DNA of 64,000 nt. It comes from Ptychodera flava. Lineage: Eukaryota > Hemichordata > Enteropneusta > Ptychoderidae. Numbering within the stretch: position 1 is the first letter of the stretch; every line of letters starts with the position of its first letter. The stretch spans positions 230,001 through 294,000 of the forward strand of contig NW_027248370.1 in NCBI RefSeq assembly GCF_041260155.1, given 5' to 3'. The position numbers were made by a program, and so were the translations under genes. The notes under the pieces were generated by a model that worked only from the letters and a program-made list of their open reading frames with translations, was not told the DNA's origin and did no database searches. This document shows positions 1 to 11,690 of the stretch, in pieces.

Positions 1-214
1 ATTAACTATTGTCCAATAGAATCGGTTGATACTGTCGCCTTTATACCACGTCACCATCGGCACGTGGCTCTCAAGAGTGAATTTAAGGCGATTTGCCTGC
101 CTGTGATTATAGTTTACTCTTCCAGATTGTCAGATCAAAGGACTTTTCATGACATATTGGCTCACTGAACAAGAATTGCCGTTGCAGAGGCGTGTTGAAG
201 ATACATTTTTGAAG

Positions 215-3200
215 ATGAAACCACTTTTAATTATCGTCGCTTTTTCGATTGCCCTGGCGTCCGTAGGGGAAGGCAGGGTAAGTTAGATGAATGTCGTGAT
301 ATAAGATTTGTTTTCAGGCAAATTGTCTTTCCAATTGATCTCTGAAGAATCAATCAGCCCATTCGGTAACTTGCAAAATCATCTGTATACAGTAAAACCA
401 ATTTGTCACTGTAATTTATAACTTCTTAGCTCAGGTCAATCCTACAGGGATCACATTTTCTCCTCCCAAACTCATATAAGTAGTTCTGGACATGCTGGCA
501 AAAATAAAAGTGAAACAAAGTTCTTATTTCTTCAAACTGTTCCTTTTTATGATACCGTTTGTTTCTACACAACAGAAGCTACCGGAAGAACAAACGTTGA
601 CTAAACGAGGTAAGAGAAACTACATAAACTGTCTGCCATTTTTTCCCACATTCTCAGTAATGTATTTAATTTCAGAAGAAGGAGAAATGATACGACGTGA
701 ACGGAAGAGCGAGACGATTTGCCGTTACAAACAGTCCTGTCACGAACTAAAAAAGATAATGGTGAAAAATATTGATGTGATTATTCACATGTGATTGTTC
801 ATGCAAAGGTTCGCATTTTCGGCCACACGATATCGTTGTGCTCCTGCTGTTGTTTGTCACCCTCGTCTGTCGTATTATTTTGCCTTTGTTTGTTCTGTTT
901 GCTATTCTGTGTTTCAAGTGGAAGACGTTGTTGCTACAGAGGCATATTCAAAAGTTTGGAGACTCAAAAGATTCAAAATGTCTACTAAAACTTCACCCTG
1001 CGACTCCCTTGTACTCAGAATCAAGCTTGAAGGAACTATTGCCTGTCAATCGACATAGCATTGTCTGCACTACATACTGGAGACCTAAAATGCACAGAAC
1101 ATCATCTGTCGCAGGTTTTGTTGCAGTGACCAACACTCCAGTATCACTTCACTCAGTAATACAGTTCCGAATACAATTAAAGTCATCTCAGATCAGTATG
1201 ACCAGGTTCACCAGTTCTTGAAAATAATTAAATACCGATAATCGTAAATGTTGGCTGTTGATAAAACTAATTATCAAACTGACGCAATTCTTTCTTACGA
1301 TAAGGGGCGATATTAAAGCCGTGTTACTCATAGACACTCAGGGGAAACGCGTGAATACAGTATTACTTTAAAAAGTCGTGATTCTGAAATTTTACATAGA
1401 AAGGTTATTTTACCCGAAATTGGAAAACAAAACCAATTTCCCTGACAAAGGTCCATATGAAATTATTGTCATAAAGGGAATTGCGCAAGAGAGTTTGTGT
1501 CAATTTATCTCAATATCAATCTGAATATGAAAGTATATGAACCAAACCGACAATTTGTTTTACGTTATTTTCTCGCCCATCGCTCGGCATTTTTCGGTAA
1601 AGTTAAATCGCTAATAAAATCGTTAGCATAAATTTAAGGTGTCAATTACTCCGGCTTCGATCATTTTGAAAGAAAATGCCGTTCTTGTGTCTGGTATATA
1701 TTCCATGGAAAGTGAAAATGGCGATTCGGACCAGCCAGAGCAGAGGTAAATTCTTCGATGTTTTCAAAAACGTCTAGAGACGTGTATGGAGAAAAAGGCT
1801 AATTTACACATATATCGATTTTGTATTTGAGGAATAACATTCAATATGTGTTTCTGTCCCTAAGGCTGTCTATGTCTGTATGTCTGTCTCTCCGTGTATT
1901 AACAAGCAGCTTGAGCTGGGTGGTTTTCCGAGGCAAACGGTAATATCTTGCAGCCGAGAATTATAGTAATGTTACATTGTTATGGAGCTCCCCAGCTGTC
2001 GTGGTGCATTAAATTATGTGATGTAGTGCACGCGTTATGTTATGTAGTCTTTACATTATGTGATGCATTTTTGTCATCATGCCATGTAGTCTTTGCACTT
2101 TGTCGTATTGACGTGCTTATATTCTTTATTTTTTCCATTACCTCATATCAGTCGTTCAGGATGGTCCTACTTAATTTGTAAATCTATAATGTCCCATGGA
2201 CCTGGTAATTTATTACCTTGAATGGAAATTATTATTGGACCAGTTTAATGTCATAACTTGTCATTATATGCAGTTATTCCATTATGTGGTGTAGTCTTTC
2301 TATTATGTGGTGTAGTCCTGCCATTTGTTAAAAGCACTACCTAATACAGTTACGGTGTGTTCCATACATTGCAACGTGAAAACGTGGCTATAACCCAGCG
2401 ACAGAAGTTATCAATCGCGATACAACATAGAAAATTACAAAATCCAATGAGAAGGACGCGCACTTAAAACGATCTATGAAAGACGTTAGAGTATTTTTTA
2501 CATTGCGGCTGTGTCAGTGAATTTCCCTGAAGCATTTTCAAGGCAAAGAAATACTTTTGATAGACTGCGCAAAATTTGATGAGACGGGATTGAGTAAAAA
2601 TAACTTGGAATATACTTAGACTTCAAACATTGATAAAGAGGACGTATAAAACAGAAATTGAATTCGCCTTAATATATATGGAAAGAAATATTACAGTACA
2701 CACAAATTTTGTCCAGCACGTTCGTTTCTGATAACCGTCTAGATTCAATGTATGGTACATGTGCTGATATCTTAAATCTATATAAGGCTTTCCTGTACTA
2801 ATCGCTCTTTAAAATACAATTCTTGTCCAAAACCTTTAAATTTTGAGAGTAATCCAATAGAAAAACAAAATAAAAATGATCAGAATCCAAGTTTTGAATA
2901 ACACTGGCGATAATTGAACCCTCAATTTTTCATTTACAAATGATTTTCTAATTTCCTGTGTAGGTGATGATGACGACGACGACGACGATAACGACGACGA
3001 CGATGGCGATGACGACAAAGAAAAATTTTTGGTCAGCGCCAAGTGGGACACTTGTGCAACATCACAGATAAGGGTTACAATCTCTGGCATCGATTCGCCA
3101 CCTGCATTTGTAAAGATCAAGATTAGTGAAACAGATACGGGCAAGGAAATAGTTGTTCAAACCATCATGATACCTGGAGCCCCATCGGGGTCTGCAATCT

Positions 3201-3340
3201 TTAAAGTTCCGTCTAGTGCAGTCGATTATACCATCGATTGGGTAGATGAATCAGAAGACGCCGATCCGGACAACACAGGAACATATACAGTACGCAAATG
3301 TTAGTATACTGCCGTCTCTCGTCTATATAATTATATATAA

Positions 3341-3373
<33 letters not shown>

Positions 3374-5512
3374 CTATCTATCTATCTATCTATGAATGTA
3401 TCTATGTATGTATCTATGTATCTATGTATGTGCCTGTATGTTTTCACGTATCTATCTCTGCATTTTCTATCCGTCCATCCAGCTATCTATCTTTTATAAC
3501 CATGACCGAGTCACAATTTTTTTTGCAATTTGTAAACATTTATACTCCTCAAAATCGATTATATGTTCAAATATTGTTGACCACCCTTGTCACCAATAAA
3601 AAATGTATTCTCTGAGTATTTGATGTTGCGATTTCTGGTTTATTAGAATTTTTGCAACTATGAGCCCTTGCTGCCTTGTGTACAATCTTTACTTTTGTTG
3701 TCTTTTTTCAAGACGATAAGATGAATGTCAGGTGTACGTTACACGGGTAACGTCGATTTCCATTTACACTAACAGTGATTAACATAATTTCAATCTTTAA
3801 TTCCAATTCAAGGCGGCGGTGGCTGGGGCGATCCACACATGCGTACTTTCAGCGGTGCGAAATTCAATTTCCAAGGGCGCTGCAGGTATACCCTTGTGAG
3901 AGACTGTCGGACGAGTGCGCCCTCTTTTGACATCTCAGCAGCCTATCGTAGGCGCGACCCGGATCAAATTGATTCCCCGACCAGGATGGTAGAAGTGACT
4001 GCCAGAGTAAAGGGAGGAAATACTTACACGTTTCTGGAGGATAACTCTATTTTTGTAAGTGAAATGAACCGACATTTATGAACCAGATAACATTGACGAA
4101 ATATTTCATTCAATGTACATTTAGCTGTATACGTTTGATACATTATCCAGTGTAGCTGTTCAATTGGTCCACAGCTGTGGTGTTTTCGGACGGGATTTCT
4201 GCCTTTTATGGGCTGGTTTTGTCTTTTACGTTTTTAATCCCGCCACCACAGATAGTGTGGCGGGGATAAAAACGTAGAAGTCAAAACCAGCCGTAAAAAG
4301 CAGAAATTCCGTCCGAAAACGCCACAGCTATGGACCAAGAGCAATATCCGTTGTTTTTTGTAAACGTCGTTTGTAAAAGTCTTGCTCTACTCACAAAATC
4401 GTTCGGAAATGTCCTGTATTTAGGTCTCAAGGCGACATGTATGTGTGTCATATTTAACGGTATTGGTAACGACTGAAATTTAGTCTGGAATAGAATTCAG
4501 TCGCGAAAAGAAATGTTGCTTGTCTTTCTCAAGCTGTTAAATAACTTCTTCATTGCCACAGAGTAATTTAAACCTGAAAGCTAGCTCAGGGTTTGTAAGA
4601 AGGGATTGTTCTTGTATGATCTTTAACATTAGTACAACGCTGTGAGGCATCTTCTTCACTGCGTCTACTTTACTTCAGGTCGATGGTCGCCAAGTTCATG
4701 AAAGCAATTTTTATCGGAGACAACCATGGACATATTGAGGCTGACGGCCAATATTGGTGAACCTACATCTAAAGGAAGCCGACCTGGCTCTGACGTGGAT
4801 CGGAAAGAAACATGAAGCCTCAGTATCCATCGGCAACTATGACTTGTCCGGGAAGCTGTGTGGCATGCTGGGAGACGGAAGCTCAGTTAGAGGTCATGAC
4901 CTTGTCAAGTCTGATGGTACCAGGACTTTCAACACAACTGAGTTTGCAGAGAGCTGGGTGATCCCAGGAAGGTGTGTTAATAATGATAATTACTCATTGT
5001 GTCCGCTAAAGCAATGGCACTGTTATGAGCATTGCGCGTCCAGATGAACCAAATAAGTCTTCACTAAATCTACTCACTTCGAGATACTCTACAATAGGCG
5101 AGATATCTCTATTCACGGACTGATTGATTCTTGGAGGCTTCGCTAAAAAAAAAGTATGTGACGAAAATTGCTAGAAATTGTTGTGCAGCCTTTCCGATTT
5201 TTGTGGCTTTGTCAAAAATCAAATAATATTCATGTAGCGAGAAGTTAGAATAGAGTAGAATTGTAGAAGCATGCTTTCTCCGCGGAAACTCTGGCAAACT
5301 CAATTGTTTTGAAAAAAGAAAATATCTATTTTCTCAATCTAATCGCTCTGCGAAATTATGTAGTGGTAAAAACCATCGTGTGTGTGATTGACAATATGTT
5401 TAAAACTTGAAAGCACTAAGCGGCGATTCCATATGATGTTACATAACATTTTCTGAAGCTCAAATGATCCCGAGATTTCCATTGTGTCTTTTTTCATTGC
5501 AGTTGTGAGTGA
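215..5512 (+). CDS. Secreted von Willebrand type D domain protein, six exons
   Basis: Exons proposed at 215-277, 576-609, 2964-3299, 3813-4054, 4679-4971 and 5503-5512. All have GT/AG borders and every junction keeps phase, giving about 325 residues. Exon 1 encodes a signal peptide (MKPLLIIVAFSIALA...). Exon 2 ends in LTKR, a possible dibasic cleavage site. Exon 3 opens with about 18 mostly Asp residues and then a beta-rich stretch (VSAKWDTC...). Exons 4 and 5 hold a vWD domain: GWGDPHMRTFSG at its start, later SIGNYDLSGKLCGMLGDGS and FAESWVIPG. The last exon adds a Cys and then TGA. In exon 5 the frame changes between about 4715 and 4755: GDNHGHIEADGQY reads in the next frame, after an apparent extra T in a T run and before an apparent missing T. 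The frame returns, so the two changes cancel. vWD domains usually occur in large extracellular multidomain proteins; a single-domain secreted form is inferred here. The short last exon is the least certain part. ATTAAA near 5773 could be a poly(A) signal. Confidence 0.72.
676..696 (+). other. Possible optional 21-base exon in the vWD gene
   Basis: A TTTCAG acceptor ends at 675. The next 21 bases read EEGEMIR in the frame left by exon 2, followed by a weak C|GTGAAC donor. Both ends are phase 1, so inclusion or skipping would keep the frame into the Asp-rich exon. Without this donor the frame runs on to a stop at 794. Low confidence; only transcript data would settle it. Confidence 0.25.
1990..2320. 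repeat. Degenerate short repeats, vWD intron 2
   Basis: The motif TTATGTGATGTAGTC and close variants recur about six times, with two near-identical copies back to back at 2281-2317. The rest of the intron (610-2963) shows no exon I can support. Confidence 0.5.
3342..3435. repeat. TA/TGTA/TCTA microsatellite
   Basis: Runs of TA, then tandem TGTA and TCTA tetramers, in the intron between vWD exons 3 and 4. The Tyr/Met-rich open frame across it is a repeat artefact. Confidence 0.9.
4164..4338. repeat. Foldback element (about 175 bp palindrome) in vWD intron
   Basis: The left arm starting TTGGTCCACAGCTGTGG is matched in reverse complement by the right arm ending CCACAGCTATGGACCAA. Pairing continues through the GGACGGGATTTCTGCC / GCAGAAATTCCGTCC segments to a small loop near 4250. 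The arms differ at a few bases, as in a non-autonomous palindromic transposon. No clear target duplication was identified. Confidence 0.75.
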
Positions 5513-6190
5513 GAGAAAAAGAACGGATGACGGTTCCGCGATGCCGCGGTGGACTCGACAACGAAATTTGAGGCGACCATATGAACAATTGTTCAATGCT
5601 GGATGCAACCAGTATTATATATTCAATTCGACGCAATTAATTCAGCTCTATTCAGATGCTTTATTGTCTGCTCAATTGGGGAATAGTTACCTTAAGGCTT
5701 ATAAATATTTTCACCAAGATCTTATGATAACACTGAGTACATACAAAACGTGTGAAAAATTATAAACGAGTTATTAAACGTCTTTAAAATGGACACAGCT
5801 GTTGGAAGGAAAAAACTGCCTGAAATGACCTTGCCGAGCAACCGGGACCATATGAATTATGAGTGTGTCTTTCACCAAGGGTTATCACAATTGTTGATTT
5901 AAGTAGTCTTTCGTGTCACTACGTTATTGATAGAAGATGGGTCGATATAAAAAATCTTGCAAAATTAACTTTTTAACTTGCCATGAAGGTGGCAATGCAT
6001 GCGCTTTTTATCGCTGTGGTCTGTAATTTACGCCTGATTGTGGCACTAAATATCAAATTAGCATATTAAAGATGCATCTCATCCCTATCAATGGTCGTCA
6101 TATCGTACCTTACTCTTACAAAAAATCAGATAGTTTTAATACTGGTTTGTTTTTGTACTTTGCATTTAATGGCCGATAGCTGTAACTCTC
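5513..6190. other. Stretch downstream of the vWD gene, no gene seen
   Basis: Probable 3' UTR of the vWD gene followed by AT-rich sequence. The open frame at 5484-5765 has no recognisable domain. Confidence 0.5.
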
Positions 6191-6194
6191 GGCG

Positions 6195-6930
6195 ATTTTT
6201 TTTCATTATTAGCTCACGTTCTCACACACGTGAGCTAATGTCGTAGCGATGTCTGTCTATCTGTCCATGTATGTGTGTGAGTGTGTCTGTGTGTCTGTGT
6301 GTCTGTCGCTTTTAATACACAATAACTCAAAATCACCTGAAGCGATTCAAGTCAGATTTAGTAGACAGGTACCATATGCTAATGGCAAGAACCGGTTAGA
6401 TTTTGGTTAGTTTGGCTTGCATATCAATGAAAATATGAAAAATTTAATTTTTTGACATAACGCTTCCCTATGGCGACAGTAATGACAGTGTCGACATATA
6501 TCAAGAAATACTGCGCAGAAACTATTTTACAGATGACAATCTCAGAACATTATGATGATATTGTGTGTCATGTCAATTATCTGCTCATTTGCATATTTAA
6601 TGAACTTTTGTAAGTAGTGATATTACTCCGAAAGTCCTACATCAAATTTGATGATACCTTCTACAAATATCAATCAGATAGATATCTAATTGTTCGGAGA
6701 AGCATTGGGCAGTGCTAAGTTAATAAATCGCTCATTTGCATATTTAATGAAGTTTTGTAATTAGTCACATAACTCCTAAATAACTGCACCAAATTTGATG
6801 AAATTTGCTGGAGATACTGATCCAACATACATATGACGTGTTAAAAAGCATTTAGTAGTGTGAAGTTAATTAAGGGTTCACTTGCATATTTAATAACTTT
6901 GTAATTATTGAGTCGAATAAAAGGAAAATA
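6195..6930. repeat. Interspersed repeat block with GCTCATTTGCATATT units
   Basis: It begins with a small hairpin (TTAGCTCACG ... CGTGAGCTAA, 6209-6238) and a TGTC/TGTG-rich stretch. Three diverged units of about 147 bp follow, opening near 6583, 6730 and 6876 with GCTCATTTGCATATTTAAT or a close variant. Each unit has an internal CATCAAATTTGATGA-type palindrome in its middle (weaker in the third). No coding capacity. The family could not be named from sequence alone. Confidence 0.7.
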
Positions 6931-7487
6931 CCCAGATATGAAGCAGAAAAGTTTCTGTAGTTTCTTTGATCTCCAATTCAATTATTCATTGAAATAACGT
7001 CGTCTATGATGGAACATGCAGTAAAAACATCAACGTCCTAGGTTAATTCGAAAGTATTCCGAAGACAAAACGCCCTCAACGTTTTACCTGTGTAAAAGTC
7101 GCGGAATCACTGTAAACAAAATGGAAATCGCCAAAATTATAGCATTATGGAAATCTCACTTTTTTTGGTATTATTCATATCACACGTACACTCTGTCACG
7201 CTACAATAACAAGAAATGCAATGGCCTTGCTGCAAGCAAGACTTGTATCATATCGTTCTGACGATATTCATGTTATTTTGAAGCATCCTGCATATTACGA
7301 TTGGTTTGAGATTTATCGAATGGTGCACTGGTAGTGAGGCAGAATCTTACTCTGTTAACAAACTCCTGCATTGGCCTGACGCAAAGTAAGAACTGTGTGG
7401 TTTTGACGATGTTCATGTTATTTTAAAGCATCCTGTATATTACCATCGATTTGGGATTTATCGAATGGCACACTGGTGGTTAGGCAG

Positions 7488-7611
7488 AATCTCACCCGAC
7501 ATAATGAAACAGTAGGAGTGCGATGCAGCCTCGCATTTCAAGACCCTGATTATTCATCACTGACATGTGACGACGGAGAATGGCACCCGATACCAAATCC
7601 GAAATGTTCAG
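7488..7611 (+). pseudogene. Sushi/CCP half-exon, copy 1
   Basis: This exon has a GCAG acceptor and an AG|GTAGGC donor, and reads from NLTRHNETVGVRCS to LTCDDGEWHPIPNPKCSG. It holds the second half of a complement-control-protein module: three of the four cysteines and the usual TC..G.W....P.C pattern. The first cysteine would lie in an upstream exon that I could not find. The exon frame is open, but the lectin exon downstream in the same segment is broken, so the parent gene is probably non-functional. The sister exon at 27497-27620 has the same length (124 bases) and few differences. Confidence 0.65.
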
Positions 7612-8134
7612 GTAGGCTTTCACCGCTAGCGATGTCTTTTAATAAAGTAAGACTTTCATCGACATTCTTAAGGACAGCGATAGTCGATATGGAAAATGTA
7701 TCCATAACAACATTGCGAGGACATCTTGTCACTAGCTGATTTATTAACGAAAATACCATTTCAACTAAATTGCAGCTTTCCAACTCACAAACGTATTCAC
7801 CCTGCTAAATCTCGTTGAATTTGACATTTGAGTTGATATCGACATTTCACTTTCCGCTAAAGAATAAAGCTACGTGCATTATTGCAATTAAACAACAGTA
7901 AAGGCCAGAAGCTCTAAGTTGGCATAAGCTACGGTCAGCCTGGCTATCAATACCCATGTGTACTTGACTGAAGATATCTGTGAGCTGTAGAACTCATTAG
8001 GAACACTGTTACTGCGAAAGTTTACCATAAAACCTAACATTTTACTCAAGATTGGACTTAATAGCATTTGATTATGGCATACAACATTTTTACTTTAAAG
8101 TATCTTCTGCTTGTCGCGATATCTTTGACATCGG

Positions 8135-8288
8135 GCCGTTACAATCCGTGTCAGCGCATCTCGGTACGAATGGCAGGATGCGCAGTGTTTCTGCGCGGAA
8201 TTCAGGAGGCTAAGCATGCAGTCGTCCTGGCAACAGTCACGGCAAGAATAATCGCTACCCATACTAGATTGGCCTTAGCGACACCAAG
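8135..8288 (+). pseudogene. C-type lectin exon, copy 1, decayed
   Basis: Homologous to 29659-29834. The AG acceptor of copy 2 (CATCAG) reads CATCGG here. A roughly 30-base segment is missing near 8205. One base is lost in the AAGAGATAAT equivalent, and the Trp of the YW-IGLSDTK strand is TAG. The 3' border AAG|GTACGT is kept. In the sister copy the open part reads RYEWQDAQCFCAAFSGSLI, typical of the first helix of a C-type lectin domain. Several independent lesions make this a pseudo-exon. Confidence 0.7.
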
Positions 8289-8700
8289 GTACGTGTACTT
8301 CAGACAAGTTTCTGGTAAAGAGAAAAAGTTATACATTGTGATGATGATAAACAAATTAACTTGAATCTTGACAATTATTGTTATCTGCATTTTTGTATTT
8401 TCAAGAATGAGGTTAGTAAAAACTAAAATGGTGGAAATTCTTTGTCTCTGCAATATCTTTAAGTTTCCATGACAACAGTCCTGAAAAATTGAAAATAATA
8501 CGGTGTCATCTTTCAATATATAATGAGCAAATTATGTTTGACAGAAAAGATAATATTATCATATATTGCGATGTATCACTGGGTTTCCTTCACAAAGGAT
8601 ACTTTTTTTCTTAATTCAATAACTTTAACTTCAATGAAACTTGCAGTATGCTGGTCAGATAAATTATAGTAGAAATTATGAGCATTTTTACATTCCACGA

Positions 8701-9235
8701 TAAAACTGATTGATGTATTCACCTAGCACACAGTTTCATCACCATCTTAACCTTATAAAATATTGTGTTTTGTCTTTAATTTGTTTTGTTTCTTCCTAAA
8801 GCAAAAGCGTTCGTTCCGATGGATTGACGGAGACAAAAAAGGATTATAAGAAATGGGTACATACCATCCAAGAGGTTCCGGCTGCGTTCAGATGATAAAG
8901 AGTGGTGTGAAATTTGAAGTCAGAAAATGTAACGAGAATAAATACTGTCTCTGCGAAATATAGTGGAAAATATCACCGCGATATGCAACCCTAACAGGAG
9001 ATAAATGTCTTCGTTGGTGATCGGTGATTCCATGGGTGATACCACAATGGATTGAATGCCTACAACAAAGACGTACAATCAATTATTGATTTTCGTATTG
9101 CGAGGCTATGAAATTCCATAATTCATTTTATGCATTTGGCGCATCATGAATCGACTCAATATCGCAACATTTTTGTTTTAAACCTAAACAATCATGCAAA
9201 CTAGGATATCGTGACGCTATGACTATACGTTTCTT
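8701..9235. other. Intergenic, no feature recognised
   Basis: AT-rich sequence with only short chance open frames on either strand. Confidence 0.5.
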
Positions 9236-9412
9236 TTTTTCCTTTATTACTCATCCAACAGGTGAGCCCAATTACAGGATGAGGTAACCACAACCCACTA
9301 CCCTGTGAAGCAATGAGGAGTAGAGTGCCTTGCTCAGGGACACGTCAGTGTGCTGGAGTCTCGAACTCACTATTCTTTGAGAGTGAGATCATTACTCCGG
9401 ACCTGGGGGTGT
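9236..9412 (+). mobile_element. SINE-like element
   Basis: Contains GTGCCTTGCTCAGGGACA, then GGAGTCTCGAACTCAC and ACTCCGGACCTG. The order 'TTGCTCA-GG-CAC ... TCGAACTC' is widespread in animal tRNA-related SINEs, and the TCGAACTC part resembles a worn RNA polymerase III B box. The A box and a tail were not identified. Family assignment is uncertain. Confidence 0.45.
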
Positions 9413-10212
9413 TAAAAAATAAGCTCAGCAGATGACTTACAAGAAGACAGATTTGACGAAAATGCAATAGGGTTGCAAAATCGTGATCTTGTGGTACCCT
9501 TCAAAACATGACCATAACAGCTATTCCATCCCTATATTTTTTCTGTTAAAGTTCCATTTCGTATTCTAGGGATCCCAAGGCTTCTGAAAAATACAGGTTT
9601 GTTATCCTGGGGGGGGGGGGGTGCACGTAGACCCCCTCTAGCCCACGGACTATTACACATGTACCACAGATTACCAATCTGTTGGCAGCGAAATAAAGTT
9701 GGTATTTTCACAGACAGAGATAATATAGTCCCTGTATATTTTTTGCATTTTCTAAAAATTGTGACACTTTTCTAAGTATTTTAGCTTCTGGTTGAGCTAA
9801 CTATCATTGCTTTTAAATATTTAACTAATTGCTTGCTTTCAGCAAAGTATTTCACAAGTTTTATCAACTTCAAAGCATTTCGAAAAAAGGTCACGTGCCA
9901 TTAAATAATGTTTACATAGAAAACCATGGTTAAGAAATTATTTCCACGCTAAACTATGCAAATTTGTTATTATCCCGTACTACTTTCTATTGGTACATAT
10001 TGTTGCCGGCTCCTGGACAACATAAATATTTAAGCGGATTGGTACTATATTTATTATGAACATTTGGAATCAGAATTTTATTACCGAAGTGAAACTAATA
10101 TCTCGTCACGGACGGAACAAAATACTGTGACTACGACTGGCTTCGGAAATAAAAACGGAAACTTCTACCAGTCGAGCTTGACCCACGACCGTGACGTAAA
10201 TCTTACCAGTTT
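9413..10212. other. Intergenic with a 13-base G run
   Basis: A G homopolymer at 9609-9621 is followed by GTAGACCCCCTCTAGCCC, a G/C-rich patch typical of dispersed repeats. No coding region supported. Confidence 0.45.
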
Positions 10213-11690
10213 TTGATTTGATTTGATTTATTTAGCACTTAAAAATAACCATACAGTACAAACAAGAAAAAAGACAAAGACAGAAGTGCTGGGATAACAC
10301 AGAAAAGTTAAAAACTTATTTTCACTGTGGTGCCACGAAAAATAAAATCACAAGCAAATCGGCACGACAACAATTAATAAAAAACAAAATCATTTTGCTC
10401 ACGTTGATTCATTGCTTCATAAACAGAAAATTTGAAGCAATACTCTGTATATTTTCTTGGAACTTTGTTCCATTCAACACTAGCTGTATATACAAAACTA
10501 TTCTGATAAAACCAAGCCCACCTTGAATAAAAATAGAATAGGGTCCGGATCTCGTTCTATGGACATGACTGTTCAAAACAAAATTGTCAGACAAATATTC
10601 GGTGCTAATCCTTATGTAACTCTATGAACATGATTGAGTTTTATATATGCGACTCTGTGGCTAACAGGTAGCCATCCCATTTGTTTGAAGTGAACCGATT
10701 CAAGGTGTGCTCTTGCTGACATACCAAGGACAAACCGTATAACTTTATTTTGGGAAGTTTGAAGTTTTTGTTTGCTTTTTAGAGTCAAGGCACTATACCA
10801 GTAAGAGCTTGCATAATCAAAATGGCATTGTATCAAACAGTTAGCCAACAGTTTTCTCATATGAAAATCTAAAAACTTATTACGATATAAAAATTTGAGA
10901 CGAGAGCATGTCTTTTTAATAACCTTAGATGCTACTGTTTCACCAGACAAGGATTGATCCAAGTCAGTACCAAGATATTGCACACACTGTTTTGCAGCGA
11001 TGTTGACATCCCCACACAGAACCTGCATTTCCGAACACTGTTTTAATTTTCGACTAGAACCAAACAGAATAGATTCTGTTTTACCGACATGAAGAGACAA
11101 TTTATTATCAATTAGCCATTCATTGAGATAACCCAATTCCTTGCTAAGTTTTGTTTGAATATGTTCAACATCTCTGCCAGACACAAGAAGAGCTGAATCA
11201 TCAGCATATAAGAGCAGTTTGCATGACACTGCTGATTGCATATCGTTTACATATATTGAAAAAAGTAAAGGCCCCAGTATAGAGCCTTGCGGTACTCCAC
11301 AATCAACTGAGTTATTATTAGAAAGAGTACCGTTCACGTTCACGGCCTGAGTTCTACCAGACAGATATGACTTGAACCACCGTACTGACTCTTTATTCAT
11401 GCCACATGCATCAAGCTTTTCCAACAGTATTGCATGGTCAACTGTATCAAAGGCTTTCTGAAGATCTATCAAAACCATGCCTGTTAGCTCCCCTTTATCC
11501 ATATTTGACCTAATATAGTCAGTATGGTGGATCAGACAGGTGTCTGTAGAAAACCCAGGCCGAAAACCAGATTGAAATTCATACAAAATGTCAAACTTCT
11601 GAAGATATTGTTCAAATTGATTGTAAACTACTCTTTCTAAAAATTGAGACTGGACGATAATTTCCTTCAAAGGTCTTATCTCCTTTTTGT
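10213..11690 (-). mobile_element. LINE (CR1/L2/Jockey-type), 5'-truncated
   Basis: Runs on the - strand from about 11690 down to a tandem (ATTTG)n-like 3' tail at 10213-10232. It contains the second half of an ORF2, then about 180 bases of 3' UTR. Loss of the 5' half is the usual outcome of incomplete target-primed reverse transcription. The upstream endonuclease domain is absent. The ORF is damaged near its 3' end by frame changes. Confidence 0.85.
10612..11670 (-). pseudogene. LINE reverse transcriptase, partial
   Basis: A 352-residue open frame covers most of a non-LTR reverse transcriptase. Visible in order are FLERVVYNQ (start of the fingers), LIDLQKAFDTVDHA (motif A, catalytic Asp), GVPQGSILGPLLFSIYVND (motif B), LLLYADDSALL (motif C, YADD) and the thumb region. 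The reading ends at a stop at 10612. Conserved C-terminal residues (VEWNKVPRKYTEY...) continue in other frames between about 10611 and 10390, so the copy has at least one frameshift. Like other LINE ORF2 products, it would have copied its own RNA at a nicked target. It is no longer competent because both ends are lost or damaged. Confidence 0.88.

Larger units (their letters stand above)
7003..8700. repeat. Segmental duplication, copy 1 (sushi + lectin exons)
   Basis: Aligns by eye over its whole length with 27168-30360, including AAAACGCCCT and TTTTACCTGTGTAAAAGTCG near the start and ATAAATTATAGTAGAAATTA at the end. Copy 1 lacks the insertions found in copy 2 at 27681-28733, 29128-29580 and about 29918-30036. 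An internal tandem duplication of about 100 bp (7255-7350 and 7405-7500) is unique to this copy. Confidence 0.85.

Noticed and set aside
3352-3615. Tyr/Met/Cys-rich open frame
   Set aside because: Product of the TGTA/TCTA microsatellite.
6583-6900. CRISPR-like regular spacing of repeats
   Set aside because: Units are about 147 bp, diverged, without spacers, and in an animal genome.
9330-9385. Possible tRNA gene from the TCGAACTC box
   Set aside because: No A box, acceptor stem or anticodon arm could be folded; better explained as a SINE fragment.
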